From positions 59,698 to 123,697 of the forward strand of contig RPFO01001957.1 of NCBI GenBank assembly GCA_009746045.1: a stretch of DNA of 64,000 bases, read 5' to 3'. This document shows positions 16,831 through 25,129 of the stretch, piece by piece (position 1 is the stretch's first letter; the number at the start of each line of letters is the position of its first letter). Position numbers and translations under genes: made by a program. The notes beneath the pieces are model-generated. The model searched no databases. It saw only the letters and a program-made list of their open reading frames with translations, and had not been told where the DNA came from. The DNA comes from Mesostigma viride (taxonomy: Eukaryota; Streptophyta; Mesostigmatophyceae; Mesostigmatales; Mesostigmataceae).

Positions 16831-17604
16831 TCAACGAGACGACGCGCCCGGGATCGGGACGGTGGGCGCCTTGGCCCCGCCCTTGCTCAAAAACTTGTCT
16901 AAACTGTGCCTCGGGTTCGCGGACGGCCGCGGCCGTTTCAGCGTCAACTTGGCCTGCTCGGCGTCCCGTCGCTTTTTGCTCTCCGCCGGGTCGCGGACCG
17001 TGGGCTCGCGCACGACCGCGTCCCTCTTCGTCGTCCGCGCCTTCTCGTTGATCGCGTACACGCAGTGCACCTGCTGGATCACGTCCATGCTGAAGGGCGG
17101 GTCCAGCAGCCGGTGGAGCTCGAGCGGGTCCGCGCCCCGGAACTCCTCGATCGTCATGTCCCCCCCGAACATCTTCAGGCACGTGCGCGGCGGCGCGGGC
17201 CGGACGCCCTTGAACGAGTGCCGCCGACGGTCCGGGTTCGACCGCCACAGCTTCAGCATCATGTCGAACAGCCACATGTTGCGCAGTTCCCTCTGCGCGC
17301 CCGACGCGTCCATGTTGTAGCTCTTGGCGCACGCGAAACTGCAGAACACGCCCTTCACCAGGAACCCCTTGCCCTGCTTGTACCCCACGGGCAGCGCCGC
17401 CGGGACCCCGTCGAACGGGTGGCAGCAGTGCCAGCAGCACACGTCCGTCCGCTCCGGCCACGCGTCGCGGCGCCCTTTCTCCAGCAGGGCACGGAGCGGC
17501 GCGGCGCGCAACACCTTGTACGGCGCCGAGTACGACACCGCCGGCCCCTCCGCCGCCCCGTCGGCCTCGGCCTCGTCGAAGTCGTACTCGGGCAGCTCGT
17601 CCAT
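16831..17604 (-). CDS. VLTF2-like late transcription factor (FCS zinc finger)
   Basis: 257 aa from the ATG at 17604 (MDELPEYDFDEAE). The finger is CCWHCCHPFDGVP (56-68), then ALPVGYKQGKGFLVKG and VFCSFACAKSYN (86-97). The order CxxC-x-PF, P-x-x-Y, G-x-FCS-x-x-C-x-x-SYN is the signature of the poxvirus A1L/VLTF2 family conserved in nucleocytoviruses, which works with VLTF3 in late transcription. The C-terminal 90 residues are basic, with a KKRR cluster. It sits 7 bases downstream of 17612-18505 in the same direction. Family confident. Confidence 0.85.
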   Translation of the reverse strand: MDELPEYDFDEAEADGAAEGPAVSYSAPYKVLRAAPLRALLEKGRRDAWPERTDVCCWHCCHPFDGVPAALPVGYKQGKGFLVKGVFCSFACAKSYNMDASGAQRELRNMWLFDMMLKLWRSNPDRRRHSFKGVRPAPPRTCLKMFGGDMTIEEFRGADPLELHRLLDPPFSMDVIQQVHCVYAINEKARTTKRDAVVREPTVRDPAESKKRRDAEQAKLTLKRPRPSANPRHSLDKFLSKGGAKAPTVPIPGASSR

Positions 17605-17611
17605 TTCGCCG

Positions 17612-18505
17612 TCAGTCCTCCTTCTTGGCGGTCGCGGGGTCGAAGGTCGGGTGCGCGGTCCCGCCGGATCCCAGGGATTCCGTCGACACCCTCGAATCGT
17701 ACACCACGGTTTTTCCGTCGCCGAATATGACGCGCAGGAAACAGGGCGGGTCCGCGGACCCCCCTTTCTCCAGGTCCGGCTCCCCGCTCGGACCGGCGAA
17801 CGTGTCGTCCCGGTCGGCCGGGTCGTCCCGGGACGGGGGCGCGGACAGCCGGCCTCGGGTCTGGCGGCGGCCCAGGGACCGCAGGGCGCGGCGGTTCGAC
17901 TTCTCGATCTCCGCGTGCGTCCGGATGGCCCACGCGTACTGCGGCAGCCCCGCGCCCGAGTAGAAATCGTTGCGCGGGCCCAGACACCTCGCGACGTGCT
18001 TCGTGCAGTCCTCGTCCTCCGCGTGCGGCTGCGACCTCCCGAACGTCGCGGACAGGACCTTGCGCGCGAGTCGCGTCCTCGCGTCGACGGGCCGCTCCGT
18101 CTCCTCTTCATCTTCCCAGGGGGGGAACGCGATACGACACGACAGGGGGTAGGTCACCAAAAACGACTCGACGCCACGTTTGTACGACACGGACAGACTG
18201 CCCGCCGGCGGGCCGGACGGGCGCGGGTCGACGTCGACGCGTCCTTCCAAGTCCCACGCCCGGACGAGGTCGCGCCCCGTCGCCTCCGCGGCCCGCGCCC
18301 CGGCCCACCAATCCCGGAACCGCTCCGTCACGTCGAACCACGCGCCCCCGTCCGACACGTACGCTCGCTGGACCGTCACCGCGCGGGGCGCGCGGCCGCG
18401 GACGGCGCCCGGACCCAGACGGCACGCGAGACGCCACAGCCTCGCCACGAACGCCAGCAACGCCAGGAGGAAAGACGCCATGATCGCCGGCGCCGGCACG
18501 CGCAT
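17612..18505 (-). CDS. Membrane-anchored protein, unknown
   Basis: 297 aa from the ATG at 18505; a second ATG at 18481 would remove eight residues and place MASFLLALLAFVARL at the very N-terminus, which is also plausible. One N-terminal hydrophobic segment (about 9-28) is followed by a soluble part with AYVSDGGAWFDVTERFRDWW and CRIAFPPWEDEEETERPVD. The last third is Arg/Asp/Pro-rich. Probably a type II membrane or secreted-side virion protein. It forms a tight same-strand run with 18509-18997 (3 bases upstream) and VLTF2 (7 bases downstream). Confidence 0.65.
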   Translation of the reverse strand: MRVPAPAIMASFLLALLAFVARLWRLACRLGPGAVRGRAPRAVTVQRAYVSDGGAWFDVTERFRDWWAGARAAEATGRDLVRAWDLEGRVDVDPRPSGPPAGSLSVSYKRGVESFLVTYPLSCRIAFPPWEDEEETERPVDARTRLARKVLSATFGRSQPHAEDEDCTKHVARCLGPRNDFYSGAGLPQYAWAIRTHAEIEKSNRRALRSLGRRQTRGRLSAPPSRDDPADRDDTFAGPSGEPDLEKGGSADPPCFLRVIFGDGKTVVYDSRVSTESLGSGGTAHPTFDPATAKKED

Positions 18506-18508
18506 CGC

Positions 18509-18997
18509 TCACGACTTCCGCAGAACATCTTTTAGCGCCGACGAACGAAGCGACGTCAGGTCCGTGCGGTACGTCGTGCGGACGTATCGCGTGACGGGGT
18601 CCTCGGCGGAGGGGACGGCGGCGGGGGCGGGAGCCGCCGCGGCGGCGGAGGGCTTCTTGGTCGACGCGCGAGACGCGGGACGGGGGGGCGGGGGCGGAGG
18701 AGGGGGCTCTTCCTCTTCCTCCTCCTCCTCCTCCTCGGGATCGTCGTCGTACTCCTCCTCCTCCTCCTCCCCTTCGTCGAACGCGGGGTCGTCCTCCTCC
18801 TCCTCCTCGTCTTCGGGCTCCTCGAAACGCACGTCCTTCGGGGGCGGCTCCTTGGAGACGCGGCGGGCGGGCGCGAGCGACTTCGACGTGCGGACCGACT
18901 TGGTGGAGGGCGACGAGGCCGGCGCGGGAGCGCGCGGACGCAGGGTGAGGTCCTCGAACCACGCGTCGGACCCCGACTTGGCCGTCTTCGGAGGCAT
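18509..18997 (-). CDS. Acidic low-complexity protein
   Basis: 162 aa. A basic N-terminal third (PSTKSVRTSKSLAPARRVSK), a middle of nearly continuous Glu/Asp (about 58-97), a run of Pro, then an Ala/Pro linker and a short charged C-terminus (TDLTSLRSSALKDVLRKS). The charge layout suggests binding to DNA or basic proteins, for example as a histone-like or scaffold partner; this is an inference. It is the first gene of a same-strand set with 17612-18505 and VLTF2. Confidence 0.6.
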   Translation of the reverse strand: MPPKTAKSGSDAWFEDLTLRPRAPAPASSPSTKSVRTSKSLAPARRVSKEPPPKDVRFEEPEDEEEEEDDPAFDEGEEEEEEYDDDPEEEEEEEEEEPPPPPPPPRPASRASTKKPSAAAAAPAPAAVPSAEDPVTRYVRTTYRTDLTSLRSSALKDVLRKS

Positions 18998-19084
18998 GGG
19001 GCGTCTATCATGAAGACGGGATTAATTTTTGGGCCGCGCCGAACGCGCCTCGTCGCCGGGCGGGAGGGGGGGGCGCACGCCGGT

Positions 19085-19722
19085 CCAAATGTTCTGGCTG
19101 TAAACACAGGGCGAACTCTTGCTCTCAGCACGAACCATTGGATCGGCTCCCCGGCAAAACGAAAGGTTTGCGAAACTTTTCGCGGGATTCCCGCGGCAAA
19201 ACGAGCCGGTTCGAAAAGTTTCAAAAGTTCGGACGGCGGTTCGGGCTGACCCGAAACAGCACGAACCGGACCTATTCTCCCTCCGGACGGGGTTGCACCC
19301 TACCGGGGTATGTATATGGGTATCATGTGTATATTTATAATAATTGCTAACACATAAAATATTGGCATATTATAATTACAGTATTCCTAACACATAAATA
19401 TATATACATGGGATGTGTGTATATACTGTACATGGAATAGCCTAAATATTTATGTGTTGGCAATTATTATAAATATATACATGATACCCATATATATACC
19501 CCGGTAGGGTGCAACCCCGTCCAGAGGGAGAATAGGTCCGGTTCGTGCTGTTTCGGGTCAGCCCGAACCGCCGTCCGAACTTTTGAAACTTTTCGAACCG
19601 GCTCGTTTTGCCGCGGGAATCCCGCGAAAAGTTTCGCAAACCTTTCGTTTTGCCGCGGAGTGGATCCAATGGTTCGTGCTGAGAGCAAGAGTTCGCCCTG
19701 TGTTTACAGCCAGAACATTTGG
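19085..19722. repeat. Large inverted repeat with AT-rich core
   Basis: Left arm 19085-19365 and right arm 19443-19722 are reverse complements over about 280 bases, with only a handful of substitutions and one single-base indel. The outer 230 bases of each arm are GC-rich and include the small palindrome ccgcgggaatcccgcg. The inner 45 bases and the 77-base centre are strongly AT-rich (atatttataataattgc; repeated aacacataaata), unlike anything else in the window. No transposase, target-site duplication or convincing ORF is present. The 810-base gap between genes (18998-19807) is otherwise empty. It could be a replication origin or cruciform, a fold-back element, or a transcribed hairpin. Confidence 0.9.
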
Positions 19723-19807
19723 GCCTTTCGTCCCGAGCGGCACGGGGTGCGTCTCCCGGTTCGCCCCGGCATCGCCGCGTATTTTCGGAGGGGGGGGGGA
19801 GAAACCG

Positions 19808-20746
19808 ATGGCGCCTTCCGCGTACCGCCCCCCCGTCGCGCGATCGTACGGCTCCCCCCCGCCCGTGGTCTTCGCCCCCCCCGCGCCCGACCCGCGCGTC
19901 GACGCGTGCGCCGATGCGCCGACGCGCGTCGTCCGCGAGGAGCGGCCCGGCGGGAACGTCCTCGTGAAGGCGGTCCTCCCGGGCGGCGAGAGGATCCGGT
20001 GGCTCCGGGTCGCCGACAGCGCCGCCCTGGCGAGCGTCGGGCTCGCCGGGGCCGGGCTGTACGCGGACCGCCGCATCCCCCGGGGGCGCAAGTTCGCGAC
20101 GTACGTCGGTCGGGTCCTGGGGCCGCAGGGCGACGAGGAGGCGTGGGAGCGGTTCGAGCGCCTGTCGTTCGCGGGCGACGAGTTCCCGCGGTGCTGCGAG
20201 GAGGCCCTCGACATCATGGACGCGACGTCGCCGGACATCCTCCACACGTGGGTCCGCAACACGCTGCTCGAGTGCCTGGAGCGCGCCGACATGCTGGTCG
20301 AGATCGGCGGCGCGCAGGTGGACGGCGGCCACCCGCCCGCCATCGAGATCCCCGGCCTGGAGTACCCCGCCTTCTGCGCGCACCTGGCGAACGACCCGCG
20401 AGGGACCGCCCGCGAGCCCAACTGCGTCTTCGTCGGCGACGGTCTCGAGGCCCTGCGGGACATCCTCCGCGGCGAGGAGATCCTGTGGGACTACGGCGCG
20501 CCGTACCACGCGGACATGGACGCGAGGATCCGCGCCACGCCCGCCGAGCGGGAGCGGAGGAGGGGGAGGATGGTCGAAAAGGCCAGGGGCCTGCTCCGGT
20601 TCCTCCGCGCCCACAACGCGCGGGCCGCCGCCGGCGCGTGGCCCGACGGGCGGACGCGGACGGACGCGGCGCCGCGGGCGTGCGAACTCACGCGCACGGA
20701 CCTGGCCATGATCGATTCGGTCGGGATCGACGCGGACGACCCGTAG
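19808..20746 (+). CDS. SET-domain lysine methyltransferase
   Basis: 312 aa from the ATG at 19808; the open frame extends left into the inverted repeat, but that part only mirrors the repeat. SET motifs in order: GLAGAGLYADRRIPRG (about 78-94), then FATYVGRVLGP, a long insert, AHLANDPRG...NCVFV with the Asn at 205, and DILRGEEILWDYGAPYH with DYG at 228-230. These correspond to the G-x-G, N-H-x-x-x-PN and E-E-(I/L)-x-x-DYG motifs. Viral SET enzymes in algal viruses methylate histone H3 and silence the host; the same role is possible here. The N-terminus is a Pro-rich segment. A ten-base G run lies just upstream of the start. Confidence 0.8.
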   Translation: MAPSAYRPPVARSYGSPPPVVFAPPAPDPRVDACADAPTRVVREERPGGNVLVKAVLPGGERIRWLRVADSAALASVGLAGAGLYADRRIPRGRKFATYVGRVLGPQGDEEAWERFERLSFAGDEFPRCCEEALDIMDATSPDILHTWVRNTLLECLERADMLVEIGGAQVDGGHPPAIEIPGLEYPAFCAHLANDPRGTAREPNCVFVGDGLEALRDILRGEEILWDYGAPYHADMDARIRATPAERERRRGRMVEKARGLLRFLRAHNARAAAGAWPDGRTRTDAAPRACELTRTDLAMIDSVGIDADDP

Positions 20747-20809
20747 GCGGCCCGGGCCGTCGGATGGGCGCGGCGAACGGGTGAGACGGGGCGTCGCGCC
20801 GGCGAGGAC

Positions 20810-20837
20810 GATCGTGTCGTCGAGTGCGATCGTGTCG
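20810..20837 (+). repeat. Dispersed GATCGTGTCG repeats in the gap after the SET gene
   Basis: Two exact copies of gatcgtgtcg (20810-20819 and 20828-20837) in the 159-base gap 20747-20905, which otherwise holds no feature that I can name. Confidence 0.6.
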
Positions 20838-20905
20838 GCAAGGAGGACGACCCCTCGACCGTAAATTCGCTCCTTGGCGAGAAGAGGCCCGTCTGAGCGC
20901 CAATC

Positions 20906-21685
20906 ATGGCGACCGTCCGCGGTGGAGCCCCTTTCACACACGCTCTGTTTCGCTTGACGAGAGAGACTGACCATTACTGGATATTCACGTTGAAGCCTTG
21001 TCCAATGTCGGAGTTGGACCCTGACAAGGAAATCAAAGTAAGGAAGAGCGACCAATTGATCCATGGCCAAGACTTGACCGCCGCTGCCTCGAATGGAAAG
21101 AAGCGCTTCGACAATTGGTTCAGGCTCGACAAGTCGAAGGACTTCATAACGGCTCTCGGGAGGTCTCCTTACTTCCAAGACGCCGGTATCGGCCAATCAG
21201 GAATAGCCCTCATTGAGGGCTATGACCAAGCCCCGTCGGACAATGTTTCCAACGTGGTGAAGACCGCGAGGAGCGGACCGGTGTGTGAGCGAGGCGTGTG
21301 GATCCATGCCCGATTGATCGACAAAGTCGTCGAATGGGCTAAGCAACCACTAGCCCAAAAGATAGAAGCACCCATTCAAGAACGAGTTGCACGAGCTATG
21401 CCGGGCAGCGAACGAGAAGTGCGATGTCCTGCCGGATTTATCGACATTGTCACCCATAACCCTCCTGTGATCGTGGAAGTGAAAGAAGTCAAGGATTGGA
21501 TGAAGGGAATCGGGCAACTCTTCGTGTACGGTCATTACTTTCCAGGATACGAAAAACGGTTGTTTATTTTTCGGACTGGTAAGGTGAACACGGAACAAAT
21601 CCGAATCATCGAACAAGTTTGCGAAGGGTGCGGCATCGAACTAGCGCTCGAGGAGGACTTCTATGACGACACGACATCGACATAG
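20906..21685 (+). CDS. KilA-N domain fused to a PD-(D/E)XK nuclease-like domain
   Basis: 259 aa. Residues about 44-150 are a KilA-N domain, a DNA-binding fold common in large DNA viruses and phages (VRKSDQLIHGQDLTAAAS, RFDNWFRL, GVWIHARLIDKVVEWA). Residues about 155-225 carry a restriction-nuclease-like core: CPAGFIDIVT with D180, VIVEVKEVKDW with E191 and K193, then GIGQLFVYGHYFPGYEKRLF. Both halves look intact. GC content is visibly lower than in the SET gene before it, suggesting later acquisition. The end overlaps a tract of gacgacacgacatcg-type repeats. Likely a DNA-binding regulator or mobile-element-like nuclease. Confidence 0.8.
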   Translation: MATVRGGAPFTHALFRLTRETDHYWIFTLKPCPMSELDPDKEIKVRKSDQLIHGQDLTAAASNGKKRFDNWFRLDKSKDFITALGRSPYFQDAGIGQSGIALIEGYDQAPSDNVSNVVKTARSGPVCERGVWIHARLIDKVVEWAKQPLAQKIEAPIQERVARAMPGSEREVRCPAGFIDIVTHNPPVIVEVKEVKDWMKGIGQLFVYGHYFPGYEKRLFIFRTGKVNTEQIRIIEQVCEGCGIELALEEDFYDDTTST

Positions 21686-21874
21686 AAGAAACGACATCGA
21701 CATACAACGACGTCGACGTCGACACGTGGCAGCTCGTGTGTGCGGAACTCATTGCGATGGGGACATGAATGGGATTGAATTACGTATATTTTTGTAAATT
21801 CGATAAAACTATCCGTTACCCTCAAAACACGTCCTATCCACGCATTTGATATTCGTCTGTTCACGGTACAACCC

Positions 21875-22843
21875 TCACACGAGCGCGAGCCACGCGACCG
21901 ACGGTAACGCGCCGGCCGTCGCCGTCGCCGCCGCACCCGTGATCGCGGGATGGCGGTTCTCATTTTGGGCGAGTCGCATCACCTTCCGGTTATCCTCGAT
22001 CTTGGCGAGGTCCGCGCGTTGGTCGTGCAATCCGCAGGTCTTGAACGTCGGCTCGTACATCGCGCGAGTGCGCTTCGCGACAGCGACGGGGTTCTCTCCC
22101 GTCGTCTTCATCAGGTCGGCTTCGTACACCTGGATGAAATACATGGCGGCGGACTGGGGGTCGGTGAAGAGGTCCCTGGCCGACCCCTTGGTGCCGTGCA
22201 ACGCGCGCAATTGGGCGGACGTTTTCCCGGTCACCGCGAGGTTGTTCGTATCGTGCACGACGGGATAGAGGTTACCGATGCGCTCGTTCTTATGCGCGGC
22301 CAGAAAGCCTTTGATCTCATCGTCCACCAATTTGACCCCGTACACGTTTTTACGGCGAGGTCGCTCGTCGACGCTCGCAACCGCCGCGCGACCGTCGGCG
22401 GCGTCGGCGCGGCGAGGTAGCGGCACGAACGCCTCGCCGGTCTTGTCCTCGTACCGGTCGTGCAGGTCTTGGATGAGCGCCGGGTCCGCGTCCAGGTACC
22501 TCTTCAACAAAACGTTAACCGATTGGCGGAACGCGGCGGCCTTCTTGCCCGGGAGGAGCTGGAGGATCTTGATTACCCCATCTCGGTCGGTGACAGGTGT
22601 GTCTCTCTGGCCCTGACCGGGGAAACGGAAGTACTCCGTGCCACGGAGAACTTCATCATGACTCCAATTCTTCACCAGATCGGCCCAAACCTGATGTGGG
22701 TTCTTCATGCCGAGAGAGGAGAGGAGGTCAAATGTGGATATCTTGTCGTGCGGCGTCTTGCGTATCTTACCCGCAAACGGGTCTGGCTCTCCATCCGGTG
22801 CATCCCGCACCGGCTGCAAATAGGCCACCAAGGCCCGAGACAT
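21875..22843 (-). CDS. BRO/antirepressor-like protein
   Basis: 322 aa. The N-terminal domain (about 30-130) reads STFDLLSSLGMKNPHQVW, FRFPGQGQRDTPVTDRDGV, IKILQLLPGKKAAAFRQ and a helix ending LKRYLDADPALIQDL, a pattern I know from BRO/KilA-type DNA-binding proteins of giant viruses. The C-terminal half is less familiar, helical and charged (AVAKRTRAMYEPTFKTCGLH), and ends in a hydrophobic Ala-rich stretch. A fragment with the same N-terminal pattern lies at 27809-28029. Convergent with the KilA-N gene; the gap 21686-21874 is AT-rich with no gene seen. Confidence 0.65.
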   Translation of the reverse strand: MSRALVAYLQPVRDAPDGEPDPFAGKIRKTPHDKISTFDLLSSLGMKNPHQVWADLVKNWSHDEVLRGTEYFRFPGQGQRDTPVTDRDGVIKILQLLPGKKAAAFRQSVNVLLKRYLDADPALIQDLHDRYEDKTGEAFVPLPRRADAADGRAAVASVDERPRRKNVYGVKLVDDEIKGFLAAHKNERIGNLYPVVHDTNNLAVTGKTSAQLRALHGTKGSARDLFTDPQSAAMYFIQVYEADLMKTTGENPVAVAKRTRAMYEPTFKTCGLHDQRADLAKIEDNRKVMRLAQNENRHPAITGAAATATAGALPSVAWLALV

Positions 22844-22917
22844 ATCCGACGTCCTGTGTCGCCGCTGTGTTTCCGATGTAGGTATGACCCCTCGTAGGTT
22901 TATATAGGCTCACGAAC

Positions 22918-23015
22918 GACATAAACGACATCGACACGCCGTCGACACCGACACGACATCGACACGACACGACATCGACACGACATCGACACGACACGAC
23001 ATACGACATCGACAT
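22918..23015. repeat. Low-complexity CGACA(T/C) tract
   Basis: About 100 bases of irregular gacatcgacacgacacgac repeats in the gap 22844-23094, directly before the duplicated 5' cassette. A shorter tract of the same kind lies at 21667-21725, on the other side of the BRO-like gene. Both could promote unequal recombination. Confidence 0.7.
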
Positions 23016-23032
23016 CTTCGTCTGTTCATCGA

Positions 23033-23155
23033 GCTCGTGTCGTCCGGGGCGCGATACAAGAGTCCCCGCGGCGGGAGCGACGGGGAACGCGACCATGGAC
23101 ACCTTTCTCGCTTGGAGCTGCGTCGCGGAACGCATGGACCAGACCGGCCTCGCGA
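23033..23155 (+). repeat. 123-bp duplicated 5' cassette, copy 1
   Basis: Identical, base for base as read here, to 24027-24149 (offset 994). It includes 62 bases before the ATG and the first 20 codons (MDTFLAWSCVAERMDQTGLA) plus one base of codon 21. After this point the two downstream genes are unrelated. Confidence 0.9.
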
Positions 23156-23820
23156 TCGTCGACCGCATCCTGGCGGGCGACATCACCATGATGGAGGTGG
23201 TGCGCGACGCCCACGACGCCGTCCACGGCACGACGACGACCGTCGCCATCGACACGAAGCTCGGGAACGGCCGCACGCGTCCGGATTACGTCGCGCCGGT
23301 CCGCCAATCCACGCCCATCGAGCGACTCATCGCCAAGGACACGCAGCAGGCGCTCGGAGACTTCGTGTCCAAGTACCTGTCGAAGGACGAGACGCCGCGC
23401 ATGTTGAGGATGTTGGCGAACCTCGTGTGCTTGGCGGCGACGAGGATGAACGTCGCGAATTTCGAGCGACTGAACGGTGTCAAGAGTGGCAACACCCAAG
23501 ACATGATGGTCGACGATCAATTGTCGATCGCATCGTTCTTCATGAAACGGTTCATGTCGCGCGTGAAGGAGGAGGCGGAACGGGGCGTCATGGACTTCGC
23601 GGCGATGAGCCGCGTCGCCGACAAAGTGTTCGACGAGCTGTGTCACTTGGCGAAGCCCCTCGAGGGCCCGACCCCTCCCGAGGCGGTGATCGCCAACAAG
23701 CGGGCCATGAAAGACGACCTGGTCATCACCCGGCCCCTGAACGCCGCTCGGTTCGCGAGGGGTCCGGGGACGGGGAGCCTCGAGAACCCGAAACGCCATA
23801 AGGCGATCCGGGACAAGTAG
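23095..23820 (+). CDS. Chimeric gene: borrowed first 20 residues on an unrelated protein
   Basis: 241 aa. Residues 1-20 (MDTFLAWSCVAERMDQTGLA) and the upstream region are identical to those of 24089-25129. From residue 21 the protein differs completely (VDRILAGDITMMEVVRDAHD and onward). The body is helical, with a central segment rich in Leu/Met/Arg (TPRMLRMLANLVCLAATRMN) and a basic C-terminus (NPKRHKAIRDK). No known family recognised. The layout suggests that a promoter-plus-start segment was copied in front of another coding sequence. It may be expressed like its donor. Confidence 0.65.
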   Translation: MDTFLAWSCVAERMDQTGLAIVDRILAGDITMMEVVRDAHDAVHGTTTTVAIDTKLGNGRTRPDYVAPVRQSTPIERLIAKDTQQALGDFVSKYLSKDETPRMLRMLANLVCLAATRMNVANFERLNGVKSGNTQDMMVDDQLSIASFFMKRFMSRVKEEAERGVMDFAAMSRVADKVFDELCHLAKPLEGPTPPEAVIANKRAMKDDLVITRPLNAARFARGPGTGSLENPKRHKAIRDK

Positions 23821-24026
23821 GCGTACGGAAACCGACCAACTATCATATCAATAAACGAACGCTTCCCATCCACGTGTCCTCCTCGAACGCATGTCCGTGT
23901 CGTCCGAACGTCCGTGTCGTTCGCGCGTCGGCGTCGTTAGCTATCGTGTCGATGTCGGAGACGGCCGCGCATAAATTCGTTCGCGGTTATCGGGACGAAC
24001 GCGACGCGGTTCGTGTCGTCAGGGAC

Positions 24027-24149
24027 GCTCGTGTCGTCCGGGGCGCGATACAAGAGTCCCCGCGGCGGGAGCGACGGGGAACGCGACCATGGACACCTTT
24101 CTCGCTTGGAGCTGCGTCGCGGAACGCATGGACCAGACCGGCCTCGCGA
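24027..24149 (+). repeat. 123-bp duplicated 5' cassette, copy 2
   Basis: Second copy of 23033-23155. This one is probably the source, because its gene keeps full-length similarity to 3372-4385, which starts with the related MDSFEAWSCVAERMDQ. The gap 23821-24088 before and around it holds several CGTGTCGT units and no gene. Confidence 0.85.
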
Positions 24150-25129
24150 ACTTCGTCGCCGCGTTCGAGGCCGAAGGGGACGAGTGCGCCCCCGTGGTCG
24201 CGGTGCGTTCCGAACGCGACGCCCGCCACGCGTTCGCGCTGTCGGAATGTGCCGAGGGGGCGCGGCGGATCCGGGCGTCGCTGCTCGGGCGCGAGCCGTC
24301 GAGGCCGCGTTTCGACGAGTTTTTGAACCGGCCCTTCCGACACGTGATCGAGAACTACGACGTCGACGCCCCCGACGACGCCATGGACCTGTTCGTCCAC
24401 TCTTTCTTGGACGCCTCCTCGGTGGCGCTTTTCACCGAGGACCATTTCCACGCGTGCCGCATGCTCCTGCCGATGACGGCCAAGCCGAGAGAGGGGTGCG
24501 AACAGTTCCCGCCCCTCGTGCGACTCGCGCAGATCGTGTACCGGCTCGAAGACGCGCGGTGGCGCGTCGCGCGCTGCGCGTGGCTGTTTTTGGACGCTTT
24601 CGGGGTAGACGACGGACCGTTCGTCATGTTTATGCTGGCGTCTTGGCCCGGACGCTACTTGGACGTCGCGTTCGACCCCGACCACAGGTGCGTCGAGATG
24701 CGGGCGATCTTGCGACTCGCGTGCGAATGCGGCGATCCCCTGTCCCCCAATCGCGACGCGATCACGGGCCTCGTGGAGAAAGGCCGTCGCGCGGTCAGGA
24801 GCGCGAGGACGAAGGGTCCCAACCGCGACACGGCCCGGCGCATGATGCACAAGTACCCCTTCCTCTTCAAAGCGCAGCGGTCGGGCGTTCACGACTATTC
24901 GCGGGCCATCCGCCTGGGCGATTTCGCGACGCTCGAAGAGTGGAAGGAGGAGACTCGGCGGAAGTTGGAACGACGGATGGCCGAGTACGAGAGCAACGTC
25001 CGCCACGTCCACGAGGCGATGTCCCGCGAGACGGCGGCGAAAATGGCCAACGCCGCGATCGCGTTCCACAAAGAGGGGTTCGAGACCCTCGGGCGCGGGG
25101 GGGGCGTGTGCTGCGAGCCGGCTCGTTGA
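24089..25129 (+). CDS. Unknown protein, paralogue of the 3372-4385 product
   Basis: 346 aa. Full-length relative of the 337-residue product of 3372-4385, with best agreement at the N-terminus, at DLFVHSFLDASSVALFTEDH (about 110-130), at the LFLDAFGVDDGPFVM segment and near the C-terminus (AMSRETAAKMANAA). Helical throughout, with scattered Cys and a CCEPAR end; no catalytic motif recognised. Retention of two diverged copies plus a third partial one (23095) suggests a family under diversification, possibly for host interaction; that is an inference. Confidence 0.7.
   Translation: MDTFLAWSCVAERMDQTGLANFVAAFEAEGDECAPVVAVRSERDARHAFALSECAEGARRIRASLLGREPSRPRFDEFLNRPFRHVIENYDVDAPDDAMDLFVHSFLDASSVALFTEDHFHACRMLLPMTAKPREGCEQFPPLVRLAQIVYRLEDARWRVARCAWLFLDAFGVDDGPFVMFMLASWPGRYLDVAFDPDHRCVEMRAILRLACECGDPLSPNRDAITGLVEKGRRAVRSARTKGPNRDTARRMMHKYPFLFKAQRSGVHDYSRAIRLGDFATLEEWKEETRRKLERRMAEYESNVRHVHEAMSRETAAKMANAAIAFHKEGFETLGRGGGVCCEPAR

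Noticed and set aside
19119-19688. Two 73-codon open frames, one in each arm of the inverted repeat
   Set aside because: They are the same sequence read from both arms (MLSARTIGS...), differ only by arm substitutions, have no family features, and the inverted repeat explains their similarity.
19583-19807. Extended N-terminus of the SET gene into the inverted repeat
   Set aside because: The extension only translates the right repeat arm; the ATG at 19808 begins the part with a normal Pro-rich N-terminus and SET domain.
22918-23015. Possible CRISPR-like array in the CGACA tract
   Set aside because: Units are short, irregular and contiguous, with no spacers; it is low-complexity sequence.
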